The notes under the pieces were generated by a model, which saw only the letters and a list, made by a program, of their open reading frames with translations, made no database searches and was not told the DNA's origin. This document shows, piece after piece, positions 7,497-13,933 of a DNA stretch of 33,413 bases (the stretch's first letter is position 1; each line of letters starts with the position of its first letter). Location: the NCBI GenBank assembly GCA_945889005.1, contig CAMDBI010000035.1:1-33413 (forward strand). The letters are read 5' to 3'. The DNA comes from Bacteroides fragilis. Its GTDB lineage: Bacteria > Bacteroidota > Bacteroidia > Bacteroidales > DTGW01. The position numbers and the translations under genes were made by a program.

Positions 7497-8354
7497 ATGA
7501 AACCAATATTTGATTCTACAATTCATGAAATACTAAACGAGCGCCTCAATAAATTGGAAGAGTATTTTAATGCAGATGTTATTTTTTATTATGGACCAAT
7601 ACAGGACTCATTAGAGAAACCTTTTAGAGACTTTATCGAAGAATTGAAATCAGATAATATTGAACACGAAAACTTAACTATAATTTTAAATACACCTGGA
7701 GGAAGTGCCGAAACAGTTGAGAAAATGGTGAAAATTACGCGCCATCATTACAAAGAAGTTTATTTTATTGTTCCCGATTCTGCTTACTCTGCAGGTACAA
7801 TATTCTGTATGTCTGGCGATAAAATATTTATGGACTATTCATCATCATTAGGTCCAATAGACCCACAAGTATATAATGGTAAAAACTGGGTGCCTGCTCT
7901 TGGTTATCTCGACAAAGTTGAGGAAATGATTGAAAAGTCAAATAAGGGAAAGTTAACACAAGCCGAATTAATTATGCTTAGAGAGCAAGATTTGGCTATG
8001 CTTCGACGTCATGAACAAGCAAGAGATTTAACAGTTGCTTTGCTAAAAGATTGGCTTGTTAATTATAAATTTAAAAATTGGAATAATCATAAAAATGGAA
8101 AACTTGTTACTCAAAAGGAAAAAGAAACTAGAGCCATGGAAATAGCTCGAGACCTGGGCGACAATAAGCTTTGGCATTCCCATGGTCGTTCAATTGGTGT
8201 AGAAACATTAACCAAAATATTAAAACTGAAAATTGAAGATTATTCTTCAGATATCCTGTTAAAGCCAATGATACGAGAATATAACGACCTTATTTGTCAA
8301 TATATTATCAGAAAAGGATCCGAAGCATTTTTACATTCCCGAAAATTTATATAA
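7497..8354 (+). CDS. SDH-type serine protease (ClpP/crotonase fold)
   Basis: 285 residues, recognised as the serine dehydrogenase proteinase (SDH_sah) family of the ClpP/crotonase superfamily. Motifs: LNTPGGSAETVEKM (oxyanion region, 65-78), SAYSAGT with the candidate nucleophile Ser98, and SSLGPIDPQ (117-124). A helical middle and C-terminal region includes LTQAELIMLREQDLAMLRRH and WHSHGRSIGVETL. There is no signal peptide, so it is cytoplasmic. Family members are mostly uncharacterised; they occur in accessory and defence-like regions. A 64-residue gene follows after 9 bp, suggesting a two-gene module. It is intact and low in GC. Whether it is a toxin, a defence effector or a housekeeping-type protease cannot be told from sequence. 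Confidence 0.82.
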   Translation: MKPIFDSTIHEILNERLNKLEEYFNADVIFYYGPIQDSLEKPFRDFIEELKSDNIEHENLTIILNTPGGSAETVEKMVKITRHHYKEVYFIVPDSAYSAGTIFCMSGDKIFMDYSSSLGPIDPQVYNGKNWVPALGYLDKVEEMIEKSNKGKLTQAELIMLREQDLAMLRRHEQARDLTVALLKDWLVNYKFKNWNNHKNGKLVTQKEKETRAMEIARDLGDNKLWHSHGRSIGVETLTKILKLKIEDYSSDILLKPMIREYNDLICQYIIRKGSEAFLHSRKFI

Positions 8355-8363
8355 CTTTGGTTC

Positions 8364-8558
8364 ATGAAAAGTTTGGAAATTAGTTTTAAAAAGACTATCA
8401 GAAAAGAAGAAAAAAGAAATTCTCAGATTGAAAAATTTAGAGAATTAGATGCGTTAATTACAATGTTAGATTCTGAATTTCCTAAAAAATCAGAATATTC
8501 ATTTCCATTGGCAGATACTATTGGAAAAAAATATTACCAATCTAATCTCTTTTTTTAA
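8364..8558 (+). CDS. Small charged partner of the SDH-type protease
   Basis: 64 residues, beginning MKSLEISFKKTIRKEEKRNS, very lysine- and glutamate-rich in the first half and ending SFPLADTIGKKYYQSNLFF. No family recognised and no membrane segment. It lies 9 bp after the protease gene on the same strand, so it is probably co-transcribed. It could be a protease inhibitor, substrate or antitoxin-like partner; this is inference from layout only. Confidence 0.6.
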   Translation: MKSLEISFKKTIRKEEKRNSQIEKFRELDALITMLDSEFPKKSEYSFPLADTIGKKYYQSNLFF

Positions 8559-8822
8559 AGGGAACAACAAATTCAAACCATTTGTTTTCTTTATTATTCA
8601 GCTATGTTTAACGAAAGTCGTCCCATAGAGGTAGTTAGAAATTTGCATAATGTCTGACAAATACAGCCATTTTCATTTCTCTTTAAATCAAATTTTATAT
8701 TCATTTAAAAAACATTCTGAGATTTTTGATTTTCAACCCCGACTTTTCTCTATTTATTTTCTCCTTTGTCTCAACCTCTACCTAATTTGTCATTAGTCAT
8801 TCGTAATTAGTAATTAATTTTT
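8559..8822 (+). other. Intergenic region, no gene seen
   Basis: 264 bp of AT-rich sequence after the protease module. The only recognisable content is the text-like repeat GTCATTAGTCATTCGTAATT with TAGTAATTAATTT at about 8789-8820, just before the asnB start codon. Confidence 0.5.
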
Positions 8823-8882
8823 ATGTGCGGTATTTGCGGTATCATTAATCTAAACAACAGCCCTGTCGAGGAGTCGAAACTT
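8823..8882 (+). pseudogene. asnB: First 20 codons of asparagine synthetase (glutamine-hydrolysing)
   Basis: The ATG at 8823 opens MCGICGIINLNNSPVEESKL, the diagnostic N-terminus of class II glutamine amidotransferases of the AsnB type, with the catalytic Cys2. The similarity ends abruptly at about 8883, where the sequence switches to fragment copy c, and the frame stops at 8889-8891. AsnB-like genes are common in Bacteroidota surface-polysaccharide loci. This is the clearest 5' end, as opposed to 3' end, of a glycan-locus gene in the array and marks a deletion or recombination joint. Non-functional. Confidence 0.8.
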
Positions 8883-8883
8883 C

Positions 8884-9120
8884 GCCCCTAATCACCATGG
8901 TTTTAGAACCTCACAAGGAGTCATCGATAAAACCGAAGAACTTCTCGCCCTTCCCCATCTCAAAGAAACCTTCCAAACCCGCCGCCAACAATTACTCAAT
9001 CACAAAATCGACCCAACCGCCTTTATGGTTTGGTTTATCGAAAACTACCCCCAAAGTGTCCAAACAATGAAACAAAACCCCGAATATCAGAATAGGTTTA
9101 AAGATTTGAAGATGTGTTGA
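8884..9120 (+). pseudogene. 3' fragment (copy c) of the unrecognised glycan-locus gene, fused to asnB start
   Basis: The frame through 8923 reads APNHHGFRTSQGVIDKTEEL, then HKIDPTAFMVWFIENYPQ and QNPEYQNRFKDLKMC, stop at 9118-9120. It extends about 10 residues further upstream than copy b. It is nearly identical to copy b in DNA; the copies differ by scattered substitutions such as ATGCTCACC/TTACTCAAT. Confidence 0.65.
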
Positions 9121-9347
9121 TTTGAGAATTTGAAGATGAAAGAATTTGGAAATTTCAAAATCTGAAATCTGAAATCTTTTTCTTTTTTCCTATTATATAT
9201 CACCTTTTTCCGTAATCTCAACCTTTTATTAATCTGCGTAAATCTGCGTAATCTGCGGACAATTCTTTCTTCGACCGCAGGTCGCATTTGTTTAAATTCG
9301 TGTAATTCGTGTAATTAGTGGACAAAACTATTCCGACCGCAGGTCGC
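9121..9347 (+). repeat. Repeat block with two hairpin units upstream of the ADP-ribosyltransferase module
   Basis: Same order as 7036-7280 and nearly identical to it as far as about 9312. Unit 1: ATCTGCGG 9251-9258 with CGACCGCAGGTCGC 9272-9285. Unit 2: CGACCGCAGGTCGC 9334-9347. Short TTAATTAGTTAAATTAGATG follows to about 9375. No gene. Confidence 0.75.
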
Positions 9348-9477
9348 CATTCATTTAATTAGTTAAATTAGATGACAATCCAATTTATTTACGCATCAAT
9401 CACTTCCCATGATTTTTGACCAAAGGATTGACTATATATCAAATAATATCATAATTTTACATCAAAAAAAATCAAAT

Positions 9478-9642
9478 ATGTCATCAGAAGAAACTCAAAG
9501 ATTAATTGAAATTGTTAAGTATGATTTAGAGCATCCCAGATCTGAGGAAGCTATCAAAAAAACTTTTCAATCAGCTGGTATTATTGATAAAAATGGGAAT
9601 ATTCTTGCGCCTTATGATCAGGTTTTTATATCAAGTAAATAA
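9478..9642 (+). CDS. Small putative antitoxin preceding an ADP-ribosyltransferase-like protein
   Basis: 54 residues starting MSSEETQRLIEIVKYDLEHP and ending YDQVFISSK. I chose the ATG at 9478 because the longer frame from 9409 runs through a flanking direct repeat and a GACCAAAGG repeat remnant. The next gene starts on the last base of this stop codon (TAATG), giving strict translational coupling typical of TA pairs. No DNA-binding motif is obvious. No family recognised. The antitoxin role rests on size, order and coupling. Confidence 0.65.
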   Translation: MSSEETQRLIEIVKYDLEHPRSEEAIKKTFQSAGIIDKNGNILAPYDQVFISSK

Positions 9643-10250
9643 TGTATTCTACCAGATCAAATTTACTTTTAGGTTTCCATGGTTGTGACAAAAGTGAACA
9701 ACTAAAATTAATTAAAATAGCTGATTTTTTTAAAATTAGTCAAGAATCCTATGATTGGTTAGGGCATGGAATGTATTTTTGGGAAAATAATCTTAAACGA
9801 GCAATTGAATGGTCAGAAAAAAAGAAAAAATCAGGATCTATTATTGAACCTGCAGTAATTGGAGCGGTTCTTGATTTAGGTTATTGTCTCGATTTGCTTG
9901 ATTCTTCAAGTATAGAATTGTTGAAATTTTGTTACAAATTATTTGTGCAGGAATACGAAAAAATAGGCATTTCTATGCCTCAAAATTTGAATCATTCAAA
10001 AGAAATAGGTAATGATAAAGTACTAAGATATCTCGATTGTGCAGTAATTCAATTTGCTATTGATTATGTATTTGAAAAGCATGGCAAGTCGTTTGACTCT
10101 GTTAGGGCGGCATTTATAGAGGGCAACCCAATTTATCCCGAAGCTGGATTTCATGAAAGAACTCATATCCAAATTTGTATCATCAATCCCAATTGCATAA
10201 AAGGAGTTTTTCTGCCTCGTGATAGTAATATAGCATTTCAAGCAGTTTAA
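9642..10250 (+). CDS. Putative ADP-ribosyltransferase-fold toxin
   Basis: 202 residues. Three elements fit the H-Y-E pattern of diphtheria-toxin/PARP-like ADP-ribosyltransferases and of DUF3990-like toxins: GFHGCD near residue 12-17 (His), DWLGHGMYFWENN at about 39-51 followed by AIEWSEK (the G-x-YF strand with Tyr), and FHERTHIQICIINP near 168-182 (Glu). Such enzymes transfer ADP-ribose from NAD+ to a protein or nucleic acid. No signal peptide or membrane segment. It is coupled (TAATG) to a 54-residue gene upstream and flanked by short direct repeats. Fold assignment is by eye. An alternative is an unrelated conserved protein, but motif order and context favour a toxin. Confidence 0.62.
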   Translation: MYSTRSNLLLGFHGCDKSEQLKLIKIADFFKISQESYDWLGHGMYFWENNLKRAIEWSEKKKKSGSIIEPAVIGAVLDLGYCLDLLDSSSIELLKFCYKLFVQEYEKIGISMPQNLNHSKEIGNDKVLRYLDCAVIQFAIDYVFEKHGKSFDSVRAAFIEGNPIYPEAGFHERTHIQICIINPNCIKGVFLPRDSNIAFQAV

Positions 10251-10258
10251 TCACTTCC

Positions 10259-10297
10259 ATGCATTGGTTTGTAGAAAATACCCGGAGTAAGTAAAAA
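10259..10297 (+). pseudogene. Minimal remnant (copy d) of the unrecognised glycan-locus gene
   Basis: CATTGGTTTGTAGAAAA and ACCCGGAGTAAGTAAAA match the last codons (WF-V/I-ENYPES-VK) of copy a at 600-640 with two small deletions. Only about 40 bp are left, followed by the usual GTTATAAAGTAGAAA microsatellite. It shows that even where the glycan gene has almost vanished its 3' end still separates a TA module from the next repeat block. Confidence 0.5.
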
Positions 10298-10535
10298 GTT
10301 ATAAAGTAGAAAATAAAAGATTTGAGAGTTATAAGATTTGAAGATGAAAGAAATGATAATGAAGTGATTAGTAAATTTTGAAATGATCTAAATCTGAAAT
10401 CACACATCAAATATCACACATCTGAAATCTTTTTCCTTTTCCCTATCACCTTTTTCCGTAATCTCAGCCTCAGCCTTTTTTAATCTGCGTAAATCAGCGT
10501 CATCTGCGGACAACCCTATTCCGACCGCAGGTCGC
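10298..10535 (+). repeat. Repeat block with one hairpin unit upstream of hipBA
   Basis: GTTATAAAGTAGAAA, GAGAGTTATAAGATTTG, CACACATCAAATATCACAC with TCTGAAATC, TTTTCCCTATCACC, CCGTAATCTCAGCCTCAGCC, then ATCTGCGTAAATCAGCG. One unit: ATCTGCGG 10502-10509 with CGACCGCAGGTCGC 10522-10535. No gene. Confidence 0.7.
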
Positions 10536-10624
10536 ATTTTTGTTTAATTCGTTCAACATCCTATATTGAAAATAAACTCGAATAATTAGTAGTTTAAATA
10601 TTTTAGTCCTTTTTAAAAAAATAC

Positions 10625-10650
10625 TACTTTTGCTAATTAGTAATATATTA
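10625..10650 (+). promoter_or_regulatory. Candidate promoter and operator of hipBA
   Basis: TACTTTTG (10625-10632) matches the -7 consensus. Just downstream TAATATATTA (10641-10650) is a perfect 10-bp palindrome within a longer AT-rich dyad. HipB-type proteins repress their own operon at palindromes near the start site; use here is inferred. Confidence 0.4.
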
Positions 10651-10667
10651 ATATTAAGTTCGTTTAA

Positions 10668-10991
10668 ATGAGTCTAAGTGGTAATATAATACAAATTAAT
10701 AAGCCTACTGTCAAAGAGATTAGCTTAAGTATTGCTACAAAAGTTAAAACAAGGAGATTAGAATTAAACTTAAGTCAGGAAGGTTTGTCAGTTCGTTCCG
10801 GAGTTAATATTGAAACATACCGTCGCTTTGAACGTACCGGCCAGATATCGCTTACTAATTTGATTAAAATTGCAGAAGTTATGAACTTATCTTCAGACTT
10901 CGATACTCTTTTTTCACAACGCCAATTTCAATCAATAGAAGATATTTTGAACACACAGGTTAAAACTAAAAAAAGAGGAAGCCGAAAATGA
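10668..10991 (+). CDS. hipB: HipB-like XRE-family antitoxin/regulator
   Basis: 107 residues with a Cro/C1-type helix-turn-helix in the middle: RRLELNLSQEGLSVRSGVNI, then ETYRRFERTGQISLTNLIKI (about residues 28-70). HipB binds DNA as a dimer and neutralises the HipA kinase. The stop overlaps the start of the next gene by 4 bp (ATGA), the standard hipBA coupling. The basic C-terminus (KTKKRGSRK) is a plausible flexible tail. Own promoter and palindrome upstream. Confidence 0.88.
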   Translation: MSLSGNIIQINKPTVKEISLSIATKVKTRRLELNLSQEGLSVRSGVNIETYRRFERTGQISLTNLIKIAEVMNLSSDFDTLFSQRQFQSIEDILNTQVKTKKRGSRK

Positions 10992-12076
10992 ACCCGGTTA
11001 AATTGGTTGAAATATTTTACAATAATCAAAAACTGGGTCGATTAACAATTACCAACGATTGGCTATGTGCCTTCGAATATGATGCCCTGTATATAAACAA
11101 AGGAGTATCAATCTCACCATTAGATTTACCATTAAAACCGGGGGTGTTTATTGCAAAACGGGCACCATTTGATGGCAATTTTGGCGTGTTTGACGATTGT
11201 CTGCCCGATGGATGGGGCCTTTTAATTTTAGACCGATATCTTCTATCAAAAGGTATTAAGCTTGCATCTTTAACTATTCCCGAACGTTTGTCATTAGTTG
11301 GTTCAACTGGTAGAGGTGCCCTTGAATTCAGACCCGATCAGAGTCAATGGAGTAAAGAGGTAAAAACTGATTTTGATTATTTGGCTTCAGAAGCTCAGAA
11401 AATTTTAGATAATAGGTTATACGTTTGGCAATCTATTGAAGAGTTATATTTGAAAGGAGGCTCTCCGGGTGGTGCACGTCCAAAGGTATTTGTTCAATTT
11501 GAAGATAAAGAGTGGCTTGTAAAATTTAGATCTCAAAATGACCCTGAAAATATTGGTCAGATCGAATATCATTATTCTCAACTTGCCAAAAAATGTAGTA
11601 TTGAAATGACAGAAACACGATTATTTGAAAACAAATATTTCGGTACTGTTCGCTTTGATAGAAATTCTAAAGGTATAATACATGTGGTGAGCGCCGCGGG
11701 TTTATTAAATGCCGACTTCCGAATTCCGTCAATTGATTATATTCAATTATTTCAATTAAATCAATATATTACACGAAACATTCTTGAAAAATGGAAATTT
11801 TTTCGGTTAATGGTTTTTAATTTTTTAATAGGTAACAAAGACGATCATGCAAAGAACTTTTCATTTTTATTAACAGAAAATGAATGGCATTTAGCTCCGG
11901 CGTATGATATTTTGCCTAGTTATGGAATAAGAGGGTATCATACTACTTCAATAAATAATAATTCTAATCCACGTAAAGAAGATATAATGGAACTTGCTAA
12001 AAAATTTGATTTGCCGAGAAATCAATCTAACATTATTTATGATGAAATGTATGAAATAATTAAAAAAGAACTATAA
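10988..12076 (+). CDS. hipA: HipA-like serine/threonine kinase toxin
   Basis: 362 residues with both HipA lobes. The N-terminal coupling domain includes APFDGNFGVFDDCLPDGWG (59-77) and LVGSTGRGALEF (103-114). The flexible glycine-rich loop is GGSPGGARPK (157-166), where autophosphorylation occurs in HipA. Then come WLVKF with the ATP lysine K179, the catalytic loop GNKDDHAKN (282-290) with D286, and LAPAYDI (302-308) as the metal-binding element. In characterised systems HipA phosphorylates glutamyl-tRNA synthetase or other targets and stops growth. All motifs are intact. The stop codon shares its last base with the ATG of the deacetylase-like pseudogene (TAATG), an unusual direct junction with a glycan gene. 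Confidence 0.88.
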   Translation: MNPVKLVEIFYNNQKLGRLTITNDWLCAFEYDALYINKGVSISPLDLPLKPGVFIAKRAPFDGNFGVFDDCLPDGWGLLILDRYLLSKGIKLASLTIPERLSLVGSTGRGALEFRPDQSQWSKEVKTDFDYLASEAQKILDNRLYVWQSIEELYLKGGSPGGARPKVFVQFEDKEWLVKFRSQNDPENIGQIEYHYSQLAKKCSIEMTETRLFENKYFGTVRFDRNSKGIIHVVSAAGLLNADFRIPSIDYIQLFQLNQYITRNILEKWKFFRLMVFNFLIGNKDDHAKNFSFLLTENEWHLAPAYDILPSYGIRGYHTTSINNNSNPRKEDIMELAKKFDLPRNQSNIIYDEMYEIIKKEL

Positions 12077-12827
12077 TGGATTTTACTCTGTCAAAATATA
12101 AAGAATTACTGGAAAACCTGCTTCATGCGGGTTTTTCTTTTCAAACATTTGAGCAGTTTCTCACAAACCCTTTGCCCAAAACAATTGTTTTGCGACACGA
12201 TGTTGATTTATTGCCTCATAATTCCTTAGTTACAGCCAAAATAGAGACAGAATTGGGCATTTGTACATCATATTATTTCAGAGCAGTACCACAAAGCTGG
12301 AACGAAGCAATAATCTAATAAATTAAAGCTCTTGGGCACGAAATAGATTATCACTACGAATCGCTTACCTCTTGCAAAGGTAATCGTCAAAAAGCCATAG
12401 AAGACTTCAAACATAACCTTACCCAACTAAGACAATTAGCACCTGTTTCAACAATCTGCATGCACGGCAGCCCCATGAGCCCCTACGATAGCCGCGACCT
12501 TTGGAAACATTATTTTATAAAGATTTTGGCATTATAGGCGAACCCTATTTCGATGTCGATTTTTCTAAAGTACTTTACCTAACCGATACCGGTAGGAGAT
12601 GGGATGGTGAGAAGGTGAGCGTGAGAGACAAAGTAATGACTAATGACAAATTAAAATCAACAGATGATATAATTAGAGCTGCAAATGAAGGTCTTTTGCC
12701 CGATCAGATAATGATAACCACCCATCCCCAGCGTTGGACCTACAACCCTATTGCCTGGACAAAGGAATTGGTAATGCAAAATATGAAGAATGTTGTGAAA
12801 GGAGTTTTAGTTAAAAGTAGAAAGTAA
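12076..12827 (+). pseudogene. Polysaccharide-deacetylase-like gene, nearly complete but broken (copy g)
   Basis: The ATG at 12076 opens MDFTLSKYKELLENLLHAGF. NodB-like features follow: IVLRHDVDLLPHNSL (metal-binding Asp pair) and, after the break, EIDYHYESL (His pair) and TICMHGSPMSPYDSRD. The gene is interrupted by two adjacent stops (TAATAA, 12316-12321) in frame and by a frameshift near 12514 (HY/F before YKDFGIIGEPYF). It then runs to a stop at 12825-12827 through DTGRRWDGEKV, TTHPQRWTYNP and VKGVLVKSRK. At the position where copy f has its insertion, this copy has a repeat-like ATGACTAATGACAAATT. Such genes are common in Bacteroidota O-antigen/capsule loci. Non-functional, but it is the template that identifies fragments e and f. 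Confidence 0.8.
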
Positions 12828-13275
12828 AAGATGTGCGATAGCAGTCCTTGATTTGCGATAACAGATTTGAGTTATCAGATGTCAGATGGAAAAATACTTC
12901 GACTCTGCTCAGTAACCGTCTGAAATCGCATTTCGCATATCTGAAATACTTCGACATACTTCGACTGCGCTCAGTACAAGTAGCTCAGCACAAGTCTGAA
13001 ATTTTTCTTAGCCTCATCCTTTTTTTAATCTGCGTCCATCTGTGTAATCTGCGGACAATTCTTTGTTCGACCGCAGGTCGCTTTCTTCGTGTAATTAGTT
13101 TAATTAGATGACAAAGTATTTTCCCGACCGCAGGTCGCCATTGTTTAAATTCGTGTAATTAGCGTAATTAGCGGACAAAACCCATTTCGACCGTAGGTCG
13201 TAATTCGTATTCATCTGTGTTAATCTGTGCAACCGTAGCTCACGAAGCGTCAGCGAGTAATCTGCAGACAAACTT
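12828..13275 (+). repeat. Longest repeat block, three hairpin units
   Basis: Begins GATGTGCGATAGCAG and CAGATGTCAGATGG, then CTTCGACTCTGCTCAGT and CTTCGACTGCGCTCAGTAC with CAGCACAAGTCTGAAAT, then TTTTTTAATCTGCGTCC. Hairpins: 13068-13081, 13125-13138 and 13188-13200 (CGACCGCAGGTCGC twice, CGACCGTAGGTCG once), spaced 57 and 63 bp. At 13230-13260 an extra element CTCACGAAGCGTCAGCGAGT is inserted; it recurs at 13728-13747. No gene. Confidence 0.75.
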
Positions 13276-13368
13276 TAATTATTCTTTAAAATAATTTTTA
13301 TCAGTATACATGTGTTAGAAAGGATTTAAAAACAAGAATAAGAAATCTGAATAAAGAGAGAAATTATT

Positions 13369-13376
13369 TATCTTTG
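13369..13376 (+). promoter_or_regulatory. Candidate -7 element of the small membrane protein pair
   Basis: TATCTTTG matches TAnnTTTG and ends 4 bp before the ATG at 13381, predicting a leaderless transcript. Confidence 0.45.
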
Positions 13377-13380
13377 CAAT

Positions 13381-13587
13381 ATGGGAAAAGCTAATAAAAC
13401 ATTTGGAGTTCAGTTTGGAGAGTATCTTATTGATATTTCAAAACTTACGTTCGGAGGTGTTGTTCTTAGTCTTATTCTCGATTTAAGTCATAATAAACCA
13501 TTGATGCTCGCATTTGGAGCTGCATCAACTTTTGGAGTAGCATTATGGGGGTTCTTGTTGATTAACTATAAAAACAAAAAGTCATGA
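13381..13587 (+). CDS. Small two-helix membrane protein (DUF6722-like)
   Basis: 68 residues starting MGKANKTFGVQFGEYLIDIS. Two hydrophobic segments, LTFGGVVLSLILDL (about 22-35) and LMLAFGAASTFGVALWGFLL (41-60), with a basic C-terminus YKNKKS. It resembles the DUF6722 family of small Bacteroidota inner-membrane proteins, function unknown. It overlaps the following 31-codon gene by 4 bp (ATGA). It occupies a cassette position where the others hold TA modules, so a toxin-antitoxin-like role is conceivable but unproven. Confidence 0.72.
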   Translation: MGKANKTFGVQFGEYLIDISKLTFGGVVLSLILDLSHNKPLMLAFGAASTFGVALWGFLLINYKNKKS

Positions 13588-13679
13588 TAGCAGTATACTT
13601 TTTTGCAGTACTCTTTGTTATTTCTTTGATAGGTATTATTTCTACAATTATATATCGAAATATTCATAAAACAGCATAA
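13584..13679 (+). CDS. 31-residue single-helix membrane peptide
   Basis: ATG overlaps the stop of the upstream gene (ATGA) and the frame reads MIAVYFFAVLFVISLIGIIS, then TIIYRNIHKTA, stop at 13677-13679. One strongly hydrophobic helix with a positively charged tail predicts an N-out or membrane-embedded peptide. The tight overlap and the clean stop just before the next repeat block argue that it is real. Its size is like that of type I toxins or small membrane-complex subunits. Confidence 0.6.
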   Translation: MIAVYFFAVLFVISLIGIISTIIYRNIHKTA

Positions 13680-13850
13680 CAAACTGCATTAATCTGCATC
13701 CATCTGCGTAACCGTAGCGAAGCGAAGCTCACGAAGCGTCAGCGAGTAATTAGCGGACAAAAAAAGTTTCTTCGACCGCAGGTCGTTTTTCGTAATAATC
13801 TGTGTTCATCTGTGTAATCTGCGGACAAACACCTTTTGACCGCAGGTCGC
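13680..13850 (+). repeat. Repeat block with two hairpin units upstream of the last TA module
   Basis: Starts directly at the stop of the 31-codon gene with no glycan-gene fragment. Contains TTAATCTGCATCCATCTGCG, the inserted CTCACGAAGCGTCAGCGAGT element (13728-13747), hairpin CGACCGCAGGTCG 13773-13785, then ATCTGCGG 13818-13825 with TGACCGCAGGTCGC 13837-13850. This is the last copy of the hairpin unit seen in the window. Confidence 0.75.
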
Positions 13851-13933
13851 TTTTCTATGGCTACTCATTTTATTTGGGTCGAGTTATTTAATCAATTTTT
13901 TTTAAATATTTCTTATTATTTTATCTATTGGTT

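Larger units (their letters stand above)
9398..10261 (+). repeat. Short direct repeats flanking the ADP-ribosyltransferase module
   Basis: AATCACTTCCCATG at 9398-9411 and AATCACTTCCATG at 10249-10261 differ by one C and bracket the two-gene module. The right copy starts on the stop codon of the toxin gene and leads straight into fragment copy d. They could be a target duplication or recombination joint of the module; a chance match of this length so placed is unlikely but possible. Confidence 0.4.

Noticed and set aside
9409-9477. Longer N-terminus for the small antitoxin starting at 9409
   Set aside because: The extra 23 codons lie over a direct-repeat copy and a GACCAAAGG repeat remnant, with no resemblance to coding sequence.
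1939-13850. CRISPR array
   Set aside because: The hairpin units occur in scattered blocks of one to three with similar rather than unique intervening sequence, units vary in length, and no cas genes are present.
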